Assembly: GCF_021311115.1 (NCBI RefSeq)
Contig: NZ_JAJTNP010000002.1
Span: 186,001 to 250,000, forward strand
DNA: 64,000 nucleotides
Source: Chryseobacterium gwangjuense
GTDB taxonomy: Bacteria > Bacteroidota > Bacteroidia > Flavobacteriales > Weeksellaceae
Reading direction: 5' to 3'
The stretch's first letter is position 1, and every line of letters begins with the position of its first letter. The notes below the pieces were generated by a model. The model did not search any database, was not told the origin of the DNA, and worked only from the letters and a program-made list of their open reading frames with translations. Made by a program: the position numbers and the translations under genes. Of this stretch, positions 50,911 through 61,339 are shown piece after piece.

Positions 50911-51132
50911 ATGTACTGGACATTAGAATTAGCTTCTTACTTAAGTGACGCACCTTGGCCGATGACAAAGGCAGAGCTTATCGACTACGCGATCAGAACT
51001 GGTGCACCGATGGAAGTAGTGGAAAATCTTCAAGCGATCGAAGATGAGGGAGAAATTTATGACGCAATCGACGAAATCTGGAGCGATTATCCTACGGACG
51101 AAGATTATCTTTGGAACGAAGACGAATATTAA
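50911..51132 (+). CDS. DUF2795 family protein
   Basis: The 73-aa acidic protein (MYWTLELASYLSDAPWPMTKAE) matches DUF2795: a short helical domain with WPMTKAELIDYAIRTGAP and many Asp/Glu (ENLQAIEDEGEIYDAID). The tail YPTDEDYLWNEDEY is strongly acidic and could mimic nucleic acid. Family members are of unknown function. It precedes secA by 122 bases on the same strand; a terminator lies in that gap, so secA has its own control. Confidence 0.82.
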   Translation: MYWTLELASYLSDAPWPMTKAELIDYAIRTGAPMEVVENLQAIEDEGEIYDAIDEIWSDYPTDEDYLWNEDEY

Positions 51133-51143
51133 TTAAAGCATTG

Positions 51144-51172
51144 AGCTTTAAGCAATAGCTTAGAGCTTTTTT
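51144..51172 (+). terminator. Terminator between DUF2795 and secA genes
   Basis: AGCTTTAAGC, AAT, A, GCTTAGAGCT with a G-T pair, then TTTTTT. It would stop readthrough from DUF2795. Confidence 0.65.
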
Positions 51173-51216
51173 GCCCTTTTTAAATATCAATTTTGCACGA
51201 TAAGTGTTATTAAAAC

Positions 51217-51239
51217 GCTTAAAGTATATCGCTTTAAGC
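51217..51239 (+). other. Hairpin in the secA leader
   Basis: GCTTAAAG, loop TATATCG, CTTTAAGC: perfect 8-pair stem that ends 16 bases before the secA ATG at 51255. It lacks a T run. GCTTTAAGCA occurs here (51231-51240) and again upstream at 51145-51154. It may affect secA translation or be chance. Confidence 0.35.
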
Positions 51240-51254
51240 ATAAAGTAAAAATTT

Positions 51255-54200
51255 ATGAGTTTTTTAAATAAAGTTCTAAAAGGGTTTTTGGGAGACAAAA
51301 AAGCGCAGGACCTAAAAGAAGTAAAAAAAGTTGTAACAAAAATCAAAGCTGTTGAACCGTCTATTCAGCAATTATCTGACGATGGTTTAAGAGAGAAAAC
51401 TGCTGAGTTTAAAGAAAATATTAAATCTGCAACCAGCAAAATCACAGCTCAGATAGAACAGATTCAAGAGCAGATAAAAAATTCGACAAATGTTGACGAA
51501 AAAGAAGCTCTTTTTTCAAAGATTGAGACTCTAAAGAAAGAATCATACGAAATTGAAGAAAAAGTTCTACTCCAAATTCTTCCTGAAGTTTTTGCTTTGG
51601 TAAAAGAAACAGCAAGAAGATGGGCTCAGAATGGAGAAATCCGTATAACAGCTTCTGATTGGGACAGACAATTGGCTGCTGCAGGTAAAGATTTCGTAGA
51701 AATTCAAGGAGATCAAGCGGTTTGGAAAAACTCATGGGATGCTGCCGGAACACCAGTAAACTGGGATATGGTACATTATGATGTTCAGTTTATCGGAGGG
51801 GTTATTCTTCACAGCGGTAAAATTGCCGAAATGGCAACCGGAGAAGGTAAAACTTTGGTAGGAACATTACCTATTTTCTTAAATGCACTTCCTGCAAGAG
51901 GAGTTCATGTGGTAACAGTAAACGACTACCTTGCCAAAAGAGACTCGGCTTGGATGGGACCATTGTACCAATTCCACGGAATGTCGATCGACTGTATCGA
52001 TAACCACCAGCCGAACTCAGACGGAAGAAGAAAAGCATACAACTCAGATATTACTTACGGAACCAATAACGAATTTGGATTCGATTATCTGAGAGATAAT
52101 ATGGTAACTTCACCTTCAGAACTGGTACAAAGAGAATTAAACTTTGCTATCGTCGACGAGGTTGACTCTGTTTTAGTAGATGACGCAAGAACACCATTAA
52201 TTATTTCTGGTCCTGTTCCACAAGGAGACAGACAGGAATTTGATGTTCTTAAACCTTCTATCGACAGAATTGTTGAAGTTCAGAAAAAAACAGTTTCCAC
52301 GATTTTTAATGAAGCGAAAAAATTAATCGCTGTAGGAAACACAAAAGAAGGAGGATTTAAGTTGCTTCAGGCTTACAGAGGTCTTCCTAAAAACAGACAA
52401 TTAATCAAATTCTTATCGGAAAGCGGAAACCGTGCATTGCTTCAGAAAGTTGAGGCTCAGTATATGCAGGACAACAACCGTGATATGCCGATCGTAGATA
52501 AAGATCTATACTTCGTAATTGAAGAAAAGAACAATCAGGTTGATTTAACGGACAAAGGTGTTGAATACATGTCTCAAGGAAACTCTGATGCTAATTTCTT
52601 CGTTCTTCCTGATATCGGAACTGAAATCGCTGAACTTGAAGCTAAAAATTTAACTAAAGAAGAAGAATTTGAAGCTAAAGAAAGACTTTTCTCTGATTTT
52701 GCTGAAAAATCTGAGAGAGTTCACACGATGAGCCAATTGCTTAAAGCGTATACATTATTCGAAAAAGATGATGAATATGTAGTCATTGACGGTGAAGTAA
52801 AAATCGTTGACGAGCAAACAGGTCGTATCATGGAAGGAAGACGTTATTCAGACGGTCTTCACCAGGCAATCGAAGCGAAAGAAAACGTAAAAATTGAAGC
52901 TGCCACTCAAACTTTTGCAACAGTTACCCTTCAGAACTATTTCCGTATGTACAACAAACTTGCGGGGATGACAGGTACTGCTGAAACGGAAGCGGGTGAG
53001 CTTTGGGAAATCTACAAATTAGACGTTGTGGTAATTCCTACCAACCGTCCGATTTTAAGACATGACAGACAAGATTTAGTTTACAAGACTAACAGAGAAA
53101 AATATAACGCAGTAATTGAAGAAGTTGAAAAATTAACAGCTGCAGGAAGACCAGTATTGGTTGGTACGACTTCAGTTGAAATTTCACAGTTATTATCAAA
53201 AGCTCTTCAATTAAGAAAAATTAATCACCAGGTTCTTAACGCGAAGCTTCACAAAAAAGAAGCGGAAATCGTTGCCGGAGCAGGACAACCTGGAGTTGTA
53301 ACTATTGCAACCAACATGGCAGGTCGTGGTACGGATATTAAGCTTTCTAAAGCGGTAAAAGAAGCAGGAGGTTTAGCAATTATTGGTACCGAAAGACACG
53401 ATTCAAGACGTGTTGACAGACAGTTGAGAGGTAGAGCGGGACGTCAGGGAGATCCGGGAAGTTCTCAGTTCTATGTGTCTTTGGAAGACAACTTGATGCG
53501 TCTATTCGGTTCTGAAAGAATAGCTAAAATGATGGACAGAATGGGTCATAAAGATGGTGAAGTTATTCAGCATTCTATGATCTCTAAATCTATCGAAAGA
53601 GCTCAGAAAAAAGTAGAAGAGAACAACTTCGGAACAAGAAAGAGACTTCTTGAGTATGACGACGTAATGAACAAACAGCGTGACGTAATCTATAAGAGAA
53701 GAAAGAATGCTTTATTTGGAGATCACTTGAAGTATGATATTACAAATATGATCTTTGATGTGGCCAATTCTATCGTTGCGAAAGGAAAAGCTACAGGAAG
53801 CTTTAAAGATTTCGAATACGAAATTATCAAGACTTTCACAATGGAATCTCCTGTTTCTGAGAATGACTTCAAGGGTAAAAATATTCAGGATTTAACGAAT
53901 ATTTTATTCAAGGCTGCTCAGGAAGATTATCAGATGAAACTGAACTTATTGAAAGAAAAATCATTCCCTATCATTGAGAATGTTTATCAAAACCAAGGTT
54001 CAATGTTCAAAATGATTCAGGTTCCTTTCACAGATGGCCACAAAACGATGACCATCGTAGCAGATCTTAAAGAAGCATATGACACTCAGTGTGAAAGTTT
54101 AGTTAATGATTTTGAAAAGAATATCACTTTATCCATCATCGACGAAAACTGGAAACTTCACCTTCGTGAGATGGATGATCTAAGAAGATCTTCTCAGGGA

Positions 54201-54329
54201 GCTGTTTATGAGCAAAAAGATCCGCTTGTTATTTACAAACAAGAATCTTTCCACTTATTCAGTGAAATGATCGACAAATTGAACAAAGAAATTATTTCGT
54301 TCTTATATAAAGGAGAAATTCCAGCGTAA
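51255..54329 (+). CDS. secA: Preprotein translocase ATPase SecA
   Basis: SecA drives Sec-dependent export across the inner membrane. The 1024-aa protein begins with a basic helix ([19 protein letters not shown]), then Walker A MATGEGKT (near residue 195), the [20 protein letters not shown] segment, the preprotein-binding domain, GTDIKLSK and [19 protein letters not shown]. It includes the extra segments typical of Bacteroidota that lengthen it beyond 901 residues of the E. coli protein. It ends at FLYKGEIPA without the Cys-rich C-terminal zinc tail that binds SecB and lipids in many bacteria. A short leader hairpin precedes it. Confidence 0.98.
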   Translation: MSFLNKVLKGFLGDKKAQDLKEVKKVVTKIKAVEPSIQQLSDDGLREKTAEFKENIKSATSKITAQIEQIQEQIKNSTNVDEKEALFSKIETLKKESYEIEEKVLLQILPEVFALVKETARRWAQNGEIRITASDWDRQLAAAGKDFVEIQGDQAVWKNSWDAAGTPVNWDMVHYDVQFIGGVILHSGKIAEMATGEGKTLVGTLPIFLNALPARGVHVVTVNDYLAKRDSAWMGPLYQFHGMSIDCIDNHQPNSDGRRKAYNSDITYGTNNEFGFDYLRDNMVTSPSELVQRELNFAIVDEVDSVLVDDARTPLIISGPVPQGDRQEFDVLKPSIDRIVEVQKKTVSTIFNEAKKLIAVGNTKEGGFKLLQAYRGLPKNRQLIKFLSESGNRALLQKVEAQYMQDNNRDMPIVDKDLYFVIEEKNNQVDLTDKGVEYMSQGNSDANFFVLPDIGTEIAELEAKNLTKEEEFEAKERLFSDFAEKSERVHTMSQLLKAYTLFEKDDEYVVIDGEVKIVDEQTGRIMEGRRYSDGLHQAIEAKENVKIEAATQTFATVTLQNYFRMYNKLAGMTGTAETEAGELWEIYKLDVVVIPTNRPILRHDRQDLVYKTNREKYNAVIEEVEKLTAAGRPVLVGTTSVEISQLLSKALQLRKINHQVLNAKLHKKEAEIVAGAGQPGVVTIATNMAGRGTDIKLSKAVKEAGGLAIIGTERHDSRRVDRQLRGRAGRQGDPGSSQFYVSLEDNLMRLFGSERIAKMMDRMGHKDGEVIQHSMISKSIERAQKKVEENNFGTRKRLLEYDDVMNKQRDVIYKRRKNALFGDHLKYDITNMIFDVANSIVAKGKATGSFKDFEYEIIKTFTMESPVSENDFKGKNIQDLTNILFKAAQEDYQMKLNLLKEKSFPIIENVYQNQGSMFKMIQVPFTDGHKTMTIVADLKEAYDTQCESLVNDFEKNITLSIIDENWKLHLREMDDLRRSSQGAVYEQKDPLVIYKQESFHLFSEMIDKLNKEIISFLYKGEIPA

Positions 54330-54352
54330 GAAACTACTTAATTCACAATACA

Positions 54353-54388
54353 AAAACCGCATCAACACAGTTTGTTGCGGTTTTTTGT
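54353..54388 (+). terminator. Terminator after secA
   Basis: AAAACCGCA-TC-AACA and TGTTGCGGTTTT pair with a two-base bulge, then T run. Ends the secA transcript. Confidence 0.75.
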
Positions 54389-54455
54389 TATTTATTGTAT
54401 AATAATTTTATGATAAATATCAATATTATAATTTATTTAGAATAATTAAAAACAA

Positions 54456-54463
54456 TATATTTG
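54456..54463 (+). promoter_or_regulatory. -7 box of the first receptor gene
   Basis: TATATTTG matches TANNTTTG 18 bases before the ATG at 54481. ATTTAGAATAATTAAA just upstream is AT-rich like Fur-controlled promoters in the phylum, but I cannot call a Fur box by eye. Confidence 0.45.
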
Positions 54464-54480
54464 CAGAAAATTTTTGTTTC

Positions 54481-56637
54481 ATGAAAAATGTACTGATCTG
54501 TGCTTCACTGTTAGGTTCTATGCTAACTTTTGCTCAGGAAAAAGATTCAATAAAATCTAATGATATTGAAGAGGTAATCGTAAACGGGAAATATTATCAA
54601 AAATATAAACTGAATGAAGTTTCAGGATCTTTAAGACTGCAAACTCCAATTATTGAACTTCCTCAAAATGTTCAATCGATAAGTGCGGGAATTTTAGCAG
54701 ATCAGATCACATTAAATATGTCCGAAGGTATCGTAAGAAACGTAAGTGGAGCAAGAAAAGTAGAACATTGGGATAATGTTTATTCGAATGTATTTATGAG
54801 AGGAGCAAGTATTGCAACTTACATGAACGGAATGAATGTTACCTCTACTTGGGGACCAATAAACCCCGATGCTTCAATCATTGACAGGATAGAATTCGTG
54901 AAAGGCCCGGCTGGATTTATGGGCTCTATGGGAGATCCTGCAGGCTTCTACAATATTGTTACAAAAAAACCAACTGGAAAGTTTCAAAATTCTGTAAGGT
55001 TCACAACGGGAAGTTACAATCTTTTTAGAGGTGAAGCTGATTTAGACGGAGTCCTTGTAAAGAATGGAGTTTTAGATTATCGTCTCAATGTAATGGGCAG
55101 TACAAACGGATCTTGGGTAGAAAATGATAAAACAAAAAAAATCATTGTGGCTCCTTCCATTACTTTTAGACCAACTAAAACCACAACACTTACTGCACAA
55201 TATAATTACCAATTTTTAAAATTTTCTCAACCCGGAGCTTACTTAATGTCTAAAGATGGATACGCTTCTTTAAACGTTCATACCAACTTTAATGACAAAA
55301 ACTTTAAAGAAACTGAAGTAAGAGATCAAAGTTTATTCCTGACATTAGATCAAAAATTATCCAAAGACTGGCTGTGGAGCACGCAGTATGCTTACATGGA
55401 TATGAATTATGACGGTGGTTCTTGGTGGGGAAACTTCGACACTCAAAACAGCAACATTTTTAACAGAACATTAAGCAATTGGCAAGCTGTCGGAAAAAAT
55501 CATATTTTCCAAACCTATATTAGAGGAAGTTTGAAAACAGGCAATATCACTCACAAAATTATTGCAGGATTTGATTATGGAGACAGAAAATATAATGCTG
55601 ATTTCTCAGGATACGCAAATGGTGTTTATCCTATAAATATTTACAACCCTCAATACGGTGTAGATCCTTCAACATTGCCTTCTAATGATTTTTACACACT
55701 AAATCCATCTGCAGCTTTTTATAATGATCAGGGAGTAAAATACACATCATATTATGCTCAGGATCAGATTGAAATGTTCAACAACAAATTACGTTTAACA
55801 TTAGGAGGAAGATATACAAACGGGACAACATACGCCGGTTACCCGTATTATTCTGAAAACAATATTGTTCCGAAAGATAAAGCTGATGAATTCACCCCTA
55901 GAGTTGGTCTAAGCTATTCTATTAAAGACGATTTTTCTGTATATGGGGTTTTTGATAAAACGTTTGCTCCTCAATCAGGATTAGGTAAAAACAATACTTC
56001 AATTACAGATCCTTTCAAAGGTCAAAACATTGAATTCGGAATGAAAAAGGACTGGTTCAATGGAAAATGGAATACAACAATTGCATTTTACGAAATCAGA
56101 AGAAAAAACATTTTGGTTGCAGGAAACTCTAACGAGAATAATGGCATAGGTTTTCAAGTTCCAACAGGAGAACAACGAGCTAGAGGTTTTGAAACCGATA
56201 TTAAAGGAGAGATCATAAAAGGATTAAATGTAGTAATCAATTATGCTTACACGGATGCCAAAACAGTGGAAGATACAGATCTTACAAGAATTGGTGTTCA
56301 ATCTCCAGGTAACGCAAAAAATGTCCAAAATACATGGTTAAGCTATAGATTTGAGAATGGCAAACTAAAAGGATTCGGTATTTCAGCAGGTTATCAATAT
56401 CAAGGCGGGAGACAGTCTTGGTTTGGAACAACAGCTAAATATGACCAACGTTTAGAAGATTATTTCGATACTAACTTCGGAATCTCTTACGCTGCCAAAA
56501 AATTTGACATTAATTTCCTATTAAATAACACCTTAAACCGAAAGTTATACAGCGGCTACAGATCAGATGATGGTTCATATGCATGGATTTATAATGCTCC
56601 AAGAAACTTCAGATTATCAATCGGATACAAATTCTAA
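54481..56637 (+). CDS. TonB-dependent siderophore receptor 1
   Basis: The 718-aa protein opens with a signal peptide (MKNVLICASLLGSMLTFAQ), then a plug domain with a likely TonB box region (NDIEEVIVNGK). The plug includes ELPQNVQSISAGIL and DRIEFVKGPAGFMGSMGDPAGFYNIVTKKP, and a 22-strand barrel follows, ending in RLSIGYKF. The F-terminal strand is typical. This order matches the ferrisiderophore receptor group (FhuA/FpvA/FecA). A PepSY-type membrane protein follows after a terminator hairpin, and a second receptor/PepSY pair comes next. Confidence 0.92.
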   Translation: MKNVLICASLLGSMLTFAQEKDSIKSNDIEEVIVNGKYYQKYKLNEVSGSLRLQTPIIELPQNVQSISAGILADQITLNMSEGIVRNVSGARKVEHWDNVYSNVFMRGASIATYMNGMNVTSTWGPINPDASIIDRIEFVKGPAGFMGSMGDPAGFYNIVTKKPTGKFQNSVRFTTGSYNLFRGEADLDGVLVKNGVLDYRLNVMGSTNGSWVENDKTKKIIVAPSITFRPTKTTTLTAQYNYQFLKFSQPGAYLMSKDGYASLNVHTNFNDKNFKETEVRDQSLFLTLDQKLSKDWLWSTQYAYMDMNYDGGSWWGNFDTQNSNIFNRTLSNWQAVGKNHIFQTYIRGSLKTGNITHKIIAGFDYGDRKYNADFSGYANGVYPINIYNPQYGVDPSTLPSNDFYTLNPSAAFYNDQGVKYTSYYAQDQIEMFNNKLRLTLGGRYTNGTTYAGYPYYSENNIVPKDKADEFTPRVGLSYSIKDDFSVYGVFDKTFAPQSGLGKNNTSITDPFKGQNIEFGMKKDWFNGKWNTTIAFYEIRRKNILVAGNSNENNGIGFQVPTGEQRARGFETDIKGEIIKGLNVVINYAYTDAKTVEDTDLTRIGVQSPGNAKNVQNTWLSYRFENGKLKGFGISAGYQYQGGRQSWFGTTAKYDQRLEDYFDTNFGISYAAKKFDINFLLNNTLNRKLYSGYRSDDGSYAWIYNAPRNFRLSIGYKF

Positions 56638-56643
56638 AAAAGC

Positions 56644-56676
56644 AAAAGCTAGCCACTCAAATGGTTAGCTTTTTAC
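56644..56676 (+). terminator. Terminator between receptor 1 and PepSY protein 1
   Basis: AAAAGCTAGCCA, loop CTCAAA, TGGTTAGCTTTT, with a G-T pair, then one T. It ends 4 bases before the PepSY ATG at 56678, so a little readthrough would lower PepSY expression relative to the receptor. Confidence 0.65.
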
Positions 56677-56677
56677 C

Positions 56678-57880
56678 ATGAAGAAGAAACATCACCATAA
56701 GAAAAAACCTTCATTGATAAAAAAATGGTCTGCCAAACTGCATTTGTGGTTTGGCTTATCCGTAGGTCTCATTGTTTTTATTGTTTCCTTATCGGGTACA
56801 ATGTATGTTTTCAAGGATGAAATTCAGGACATCCTTCGAAAAGATGCCATTTATATCAATCCCCAAGCGAAACAAAATCCCTTGTCTATAGACGTTCTTA
56901 AAGAAAAAGTTTCGTTAGAGATCAATGAAAAATACCCGATAAGTTCTGTTGAAATTCCTTTAGCTCCAAACAAATCTTACGAATTCTTTATTTATGAAAA
57001 AGATAAAAAAGGATGGAATTATTTCAACGAGGTAAAGGTTAACAAACTGATTTATGTAAACCAATACACCGGGGAAATTCTAGGGATTTACAATGAAAAG
57101 TATGACCTCTTCCCTATTTTAAAATCAATTCACTGGGGTTTATTGTTGAAATCAGATTGGGGGAAATATACCGTTGGAATTCCGGTGATATTGTTCATCA
57201 TTATGCTTATTACAGGAATTGTACTTTGGTGGCCTAAAAATAAAAAAGCAAGAAAAGGACGCTTTTCATTTGACTGGAAAAATGTAAAAACATGGAAGCG
57301 AAAAAACTATGATCTTCATAATGTTTTGGGCTTTTATGTTTCTTTTATTGCTTTATTGATGAGCCTTACAGGAATTTACTTTGCTTATCCTTGGGTTAAA
57401 AACACATTTAACGTCACTTTATCAGGTTCTTGGGAACTTCCAAAAGAAAAAGAAATCAAATCACCGGATTCACTTTTGGCAAAAAGCAATTCAGTTTATG
57501 ATTTTACAGTTCAGCAGACTAAAGCATTATATCCGGGATCATCAAGTTTCAGAATTCCTTTGAATGGAAAAAACAAAAAAGGAAAAGAATTAAAAAATAT
57601 CCCTGTCACCGTTTATCAGAAAGACGGAAGATTCAGTGAAAGAAATCTGCTTGCTTTTGACAAATATTCAGGAAAACTATTATCAAATAAACCTCATCAA
57701 AGCTTAACCAACGCCGAAAAATACTCCAATGCCAATTATGACGTTCATACAGGTTCATATTTTGGATTGTTTGGAAAAATCATTTGGTTTTTAGCAGGAT
57801 TAATTTGCACGTCATTACCCGTTACAGGATTTTTGATATGGTGGGGAAAACAAAAAAAGGAAAGAAAAAAAATATCATGA
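56678..57880 (+). CDS. PepSY-associated membrane protein 1 (putative ferric-chelate reductase)
   Basis: The 400-aa protein begins with a His cluster (KKKHHHKKK), then helix WFGLSVGLIVFIVSLSGTMYVF, a PepSY-type soluble part (about 45-155), further helices (about 165-185, 210-235 and 360-385) and basic tail. Conserved histidines occur in KSIHWGLLLKSDWG, NYDLHNVLGFY and NYDVHTGSYFG. Proteins of this type, such as those that reduce ferrisiderophores in Pseudomonas, sit in the inner membrane and carry haem, so iron release from a siderophore is likely. It overlaps the next receptor by 4 bases (ATGA). Confidence 0.82.
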   Translation: MKKKHHHKKKPSLIKKWSAKLHLWFGLSVGLIVFIVSLSGTMYVFKDEIQDILRKDAIYINPQAKQNPLSIDVLKEKVSLEINEKYPISSVEIPLAPNKSYEFFIYEKDKKGWNYFNEVKVNKLIYVNQYTGEILGIYNEKYDLFPILKSIHWGLLLKSDWGKYTVGIPVILFIIMLITGIVLWWPKNKKARKGRFSFDWKNVKTWKRKNYDLHNVLGFYVSFIALLMSLTGIYFAYPWVKNTFNVTLSGSWELPKEKEIKSPDSLLAKSNSVYDFTVQQTKALYPGSSSFRIPLNGKNKKGKELKNIPVTVYQKDGRFSERNLLAFDKYSGKLLSNKPHQSLTNAEKYSNANYDVHTGSYFGLFGKIIWFLAGLICTSLPVTGFLIWWGKQKKERKKIS

Positions 57881-59991
57881 AAAAGGCTCTTTTATCAGTA
57901 GCTTGCCTAGGATCAGTTACTATTTTTGCACAGAAAGCAGACAGCGTAAAAACATCTAATGTAGAGGAAGTAGTACTTACCGCTTCACGAAAAAAAGAAA
58001 ACATTAAAGAAGTACCCAGCTCTATTACCATTGTAGGCGAGAAACAAATTCAGTCTCAATTGTCGGTAAATTCTGACATTTCCAGTATTTTACAATATAC
58101 AGTTCCTAGTTTAGGTCCAAGTTCAGGACAAACATCAAATTCAGGACAAACCTTAAGAGGAAGACAGGTTCTGGTATTAATTGACGGCGTTCCACAATCT
58201 ACTCCTCTAAGAAACGGAGCAAGAGATATTCGTTCTATCGATCCTTCTGTAATTGAAAGAATTGAAGTTATAAAAGGAGCTTCTTCTATCTACGGAAACG
58301 GTGCAGATGGAGGTATAATCAATTACATCACCAAAAAAAACACATCTGACAAAAAAATAATGGGAGTTTCTCAGGTTGGTATTACAGGACAACCTTATGG
58401 AGGAACTTTGGGAGCAAGAGCCAGCCAGTTTTTAGCCGGAAAATCCGGAAAGTTTGATTATGCCCTTTCATTAGCCTATGAAAGAACAGGTAATATGAAA
58501 GACGGGGACGGAGTACATCTTACACCTACATACAGCCCGGCAAAAATGGATAACTATAATGGAATGCTGAAGATTGGTTTTGATATTAATAAAAACCAGA
58601 GAGTAGAAGCTTCTTACATTGGATATGCTTCAAAATCTGACCTCAATCTGGGTCTTAAAACCGGAAAATATGGTGTTACCCCTTCCATTGGTGAAGGCGA
58701 AGGTCAAGGATTAGAAACTACTCCGCAAGGAACCCCTAGAAATCACAATTTCAGACTGACTTATGACAATAGCCAAATCTTCAGAAACACCTCTTTAAAT
58801 ATTAATTTATACTCTCAGGATTTCAGAACGGTATATGGATACAGCAATACTTTTCTAAATGGAGGACAATCTAATATTATCTCCAAGAAATATGGAGTAA
58901 GAGCCAATTTTGACACTCAAATTTTTAATCATCAAAATGCTCAGCTTGAAGTGATGTACGGAGCGGATATCCTGAATGACCAAACCGTTCAGAAACTTGA
59001 AGACGGAAGATATTGGACACCTGACATGAGCATGACCAATATTGCTCCTTTTGCCTTAATTAAATTAGATTTATTTAAAAAATTAACCATTAAAGGAGGT
59101 TTGAGATATGAAAACATGAAGGTGAATGTAGGCGATTTCAACACTTTACCCAGCCTGAAAGCAGATAATACTTTCACCAAGAGTATTTTTGTAAAAGGAG
59201 GAGATTTGGAATACAATGCTCTTGTAGGAAATATCGGAGTACGTTATAATATTAACAACGCATTGAATCTTTTCTCCAGTTTCTCACAGTCATATTCAAT
59301 TAATGAATTAGGGCGTATTTTAAGAACTTCCACAGAATCTACAATTGCCAACCTGGAAACAAAGCCTATCATTGTCAACAACTATGAACTAGGTGCTACT
59401 GGACAAATTACAAAATGGTTGAACTATGAAGTGACTTCTTATGTAAGTACTTCAAAACTTGGAGCCTCTTTCATCCAAAGCGCAGACAGAGCAATAACCA
59501 TTCAGCGCTCTCCGGAAGTTGTATATGGTGTTGAAGGATACCTTCACTTCTCTCCATCCAGATGGATTAATTTCGGAGGAAGCTACAGCTGGCTGGAAGG
59601 GATCACTTCTCTTAATGATGATGGTGATTACTCTGCAAAAATCAACAACTCCAGAATTTCAGCTCCAAAAATACTTGCCTACGTACAAGTACGTCCGACT
59701 AAAGCACTTTCTTTAGGTCTAGATATGCTTCATTCTTTCGAACAAGACCGATTCACTCCAAATGCTAAAACAGGGCTTTATACGTATGGAGAAGGATATG
59801 TACCTGAAACTACCATTTTTAACTTCAGATCGTCTTACCAAATCAATTCTAACTGGAAAGCTTCTTTAGGAATAGAAAACCTATTTAACAAGACTTATCA
59901 GCCTGCAATTGCATGGTGGAATGCAAGAGATACAGAATTTGTGAATGCTTTAGGAATGAGAGGAACTTTCATGGTTGAATATAAATTTTAA
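57877..59991 (+). CDS. TonB-dependent receptor 2
   Basis: The start at 57877 overlaps the PepSY stop (ATGA) and gives a signal peptide (MKKALLSVACLGSVTIFAQ); the longer frame reaching upstream belongs to the PepSY gene. The 704-aa protein has a plug with NVEEVVLTASRKKENIKEVPSSITIVGE, GQTLRGRQVLVLIDGVPQST, RDIRSIDPSVIERIEVIKGASSIYGNGADGGIINYITKK, and a barrel ending GTFMVEYKF. It is related to the siderophore-receptor group but shares little with receptor 1 outside the common frame. Coupled to PepSY 1 by overlap and followed by PepSY 2. Confidence 0.93.
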   Translation: MKKALLSVACLGSVTIFAQKADSVKTSNVEEVVLTASRKKENIKEVPSSITIVGEKQIQSQLSVNSDISSILQYTVPSLGPSSGQTSNSGQTLRGRQVLVLIDGVPQSTPLRNGARDIRSIDPSVIERIEVIKGASSIYGNGADGGIINYITKKNTSDKKIMGVSQVGITGQPYGGTLGARASQFLAGKSGKFDYALSLAYERTGNMKDGDGVHLTPTYSPAKMDNYNGMLKIGFDINKNQRVEASYIGYASKSDLNLGLKTGKYGVTPSIGEGEGQGLETTPQGTPRNHNFRLTYDNSQIFRNTSLNINLYSQDFRTVYGYSNTFLNGGQSNIISKKYGVRANFDTQIFNHQNAQLEVMYGADILNDQTVQKLEDGRYWTPDMSMTNIAPFALIKLDLFKKLTIKGGLRYENMKVNVGDFNTLPSLKADNTFTKSIFVKGGDLEYNALVGNIGVRYNINNALNLFSSFSQSYSINELGRILRTSTESTIANLETKPIIVNNYELGATGQITKWLNYEVTSYVSTSKLGASFIQSADRAITIQRSPEVVYGVEGYLHFSPSRWINFGGSYSWLEGITSLNDDGDYSAKINNSRISAPKILAYVQVRPTKALSLGLDMLHSFEQDRFTPNAKTGLYTYGEGYVPETTIFNFRSSYQINSNWKASLGIENLFNKTYQPAIAWWNARDTEFVNALGMRGTFMVEYKF

Positions 59992-60041
59992 TTAAACCAA
60001 ATAAAAATTTAAAACTTACCTTTATTGAACTTACAATAAGC

Positions 60042-61253
60042 ATGAGGAAAAAACATCATCATAAAAAAAAGTCAGGCACATTCAAAAAATGGACTGGAAA
60101 ACTGCATTTGTGGTTCGGTTTGGGGATCGGATTCCTAATCTTCATCATCTCTATTACAGGAGCATTATATGTTTTCAAGGACGAAATTGAAAACGTAACG
60201 AGAAAGGATGTAATTTACCACAACGAACAGAATATAGATCAGAAACAAATTCTTCCCATTCGCGTCTTAGAAAAAGCAGTGGTGGAACAGGTGAAAGAGA
60301 AATACCCTGTTCATTGGGTGAATATCCCGATTGATAAAAAGATGTCTTATCTTTTTTATTGGTATGAACACAATCCGAAAGGCTGGAATTATTTTGATGA
60401 ATTTCCTATTTATAAAGTAGCGTATGTCAACCCTTACAACGGTAAAGTGTTAAGAACCTACGATGAAAAAAACGGATTCTTCCAGATCGTGAAGATGATT
60501 CACTGGAGCTATCTTTTAAAACAGGAATGGGGAACCTATCTTGTCGGAATTCCGGTAGTTATTTTTGTGATCATGCTCATTTCCGGGATTATCCTTTGGT
60601 GGCCAAAAAACAAAGCAGCAAGAAAGCAACGTTTCTCATTCAAATGGAAGAACGTAAAAAACTGGAAAAGAAAGAATTATGACATTCATAATATTTTAGG
60701 ATTTTATGCCTCTATTTTTGCTTTAATCTTTTCATTAACAGGGTTATTTTATGCATTCTTTATTGTTCAGGCTGCGTTTTATTTCATTTTTTCAGGAGGA
60801 AAAACCGTCTATCCTGACTTTTCATCAATTAAAACCAAAGCTCCTATTGAATTAAGAACAGAAGGAACTTTAGACAAGATCAGCAATACCGTGAAAGCAA
60901 AATACCCTGATTCTTATGGTTTCTCTATTGATTTGGGTCATGAGCATATGGACGATCACGAACATCCTAATTTTGAAGTGTATGTAAAACATCTGTCCTA
61001 TTCTTATCATAAAAGCAGTAGCCTTATTTTTGATGAAAATTCAGGAGAATTGCTTCATACTCACGATATGAAAGACAAAAATTTCGGCGAAAAAACAGTG
61101 GGAGCCAACTATGACATCCATGTTGGGTCTATTCTTGGCCTTCCTACAAAGATTATCGCTTTCATTGTAAGTTTGATATGTGCCTCATTACCAGTAACCG
61201 GCTTCATGATTTGGTGGGGAAGAAGAAAAAAGAAAACGATCAAAACGGTTTAA
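60042..61253 (+). CDS. PepSY-associated membrane protein 2
   Basis: The 403-aa paralogue of PepSY 1: RKKHHHKKK, a first helix LHLWFGLGIGFLIFIISITG, DEIENVTRKDV, MIHWSYLLKQEWGTY, IHNILGFYASIFALIFSLTGLFYAF and NYDIHVGSILG. Alignment by eye is collinear from start to end. An additional loop (about 300-330, DLGHEHMDDHEHPNFEV) is rich in His, Asp and Glu and unlike paralogue 1; it may bind metal. It likely reduces the iron chelate brought in by receptor 2. It is followed by 86 bases and the glucokinase gene, on the same strand. Confidence 0.82.
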   Translation: MRKKHHHKKKSGTFKKWTGKLHLWFGLGIGFLIFIISITGALYVFKDEIENVTRKDVIYHNEQNIDQKQILPIRVLEKAVVEQVKEKYPVHWVNIPIDKKMSYLFYWYEHNPKGWNYFDEFPIYKVAYVNPYNGKVLRTYDEKNGFFQIVKMIHWSYLLKQEWGTYLVGIPVVIFVIMLISGIILWWPKNKAARKQRFSFKWKNVKNWKRKNYDIHNILGFYASIFALIFSLTGLFYAFFIVQAAFYFIFSGGKTVYPDFSSIKTKAPIELRTEGTLDKISNTVKAKYPDSYGFSIDLGHEHMDDHEHPNFEVYVKHLSYSYHKSSSLIFDENSGELLHTHDMKDKNFGEKTVGANYDIHVGSILGLPTKIIAFIVSLICASLPVTGFMIWWGRRKKKTIKTV

Positions 61254-61339
61254 AAAGTTTTTTAAATAATTGTTTAATTAATAAGTTATTAATACAATCT
61301 TTTTTATAATTTTAACGTTTTAGAATTTTAAAAATAGAA

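Noticed and set aside
54440..54460. Fur box ahead of receptor 1
   Set aside because: AT-rich half-site similarity only; no clear inverted repeat that I would defend.
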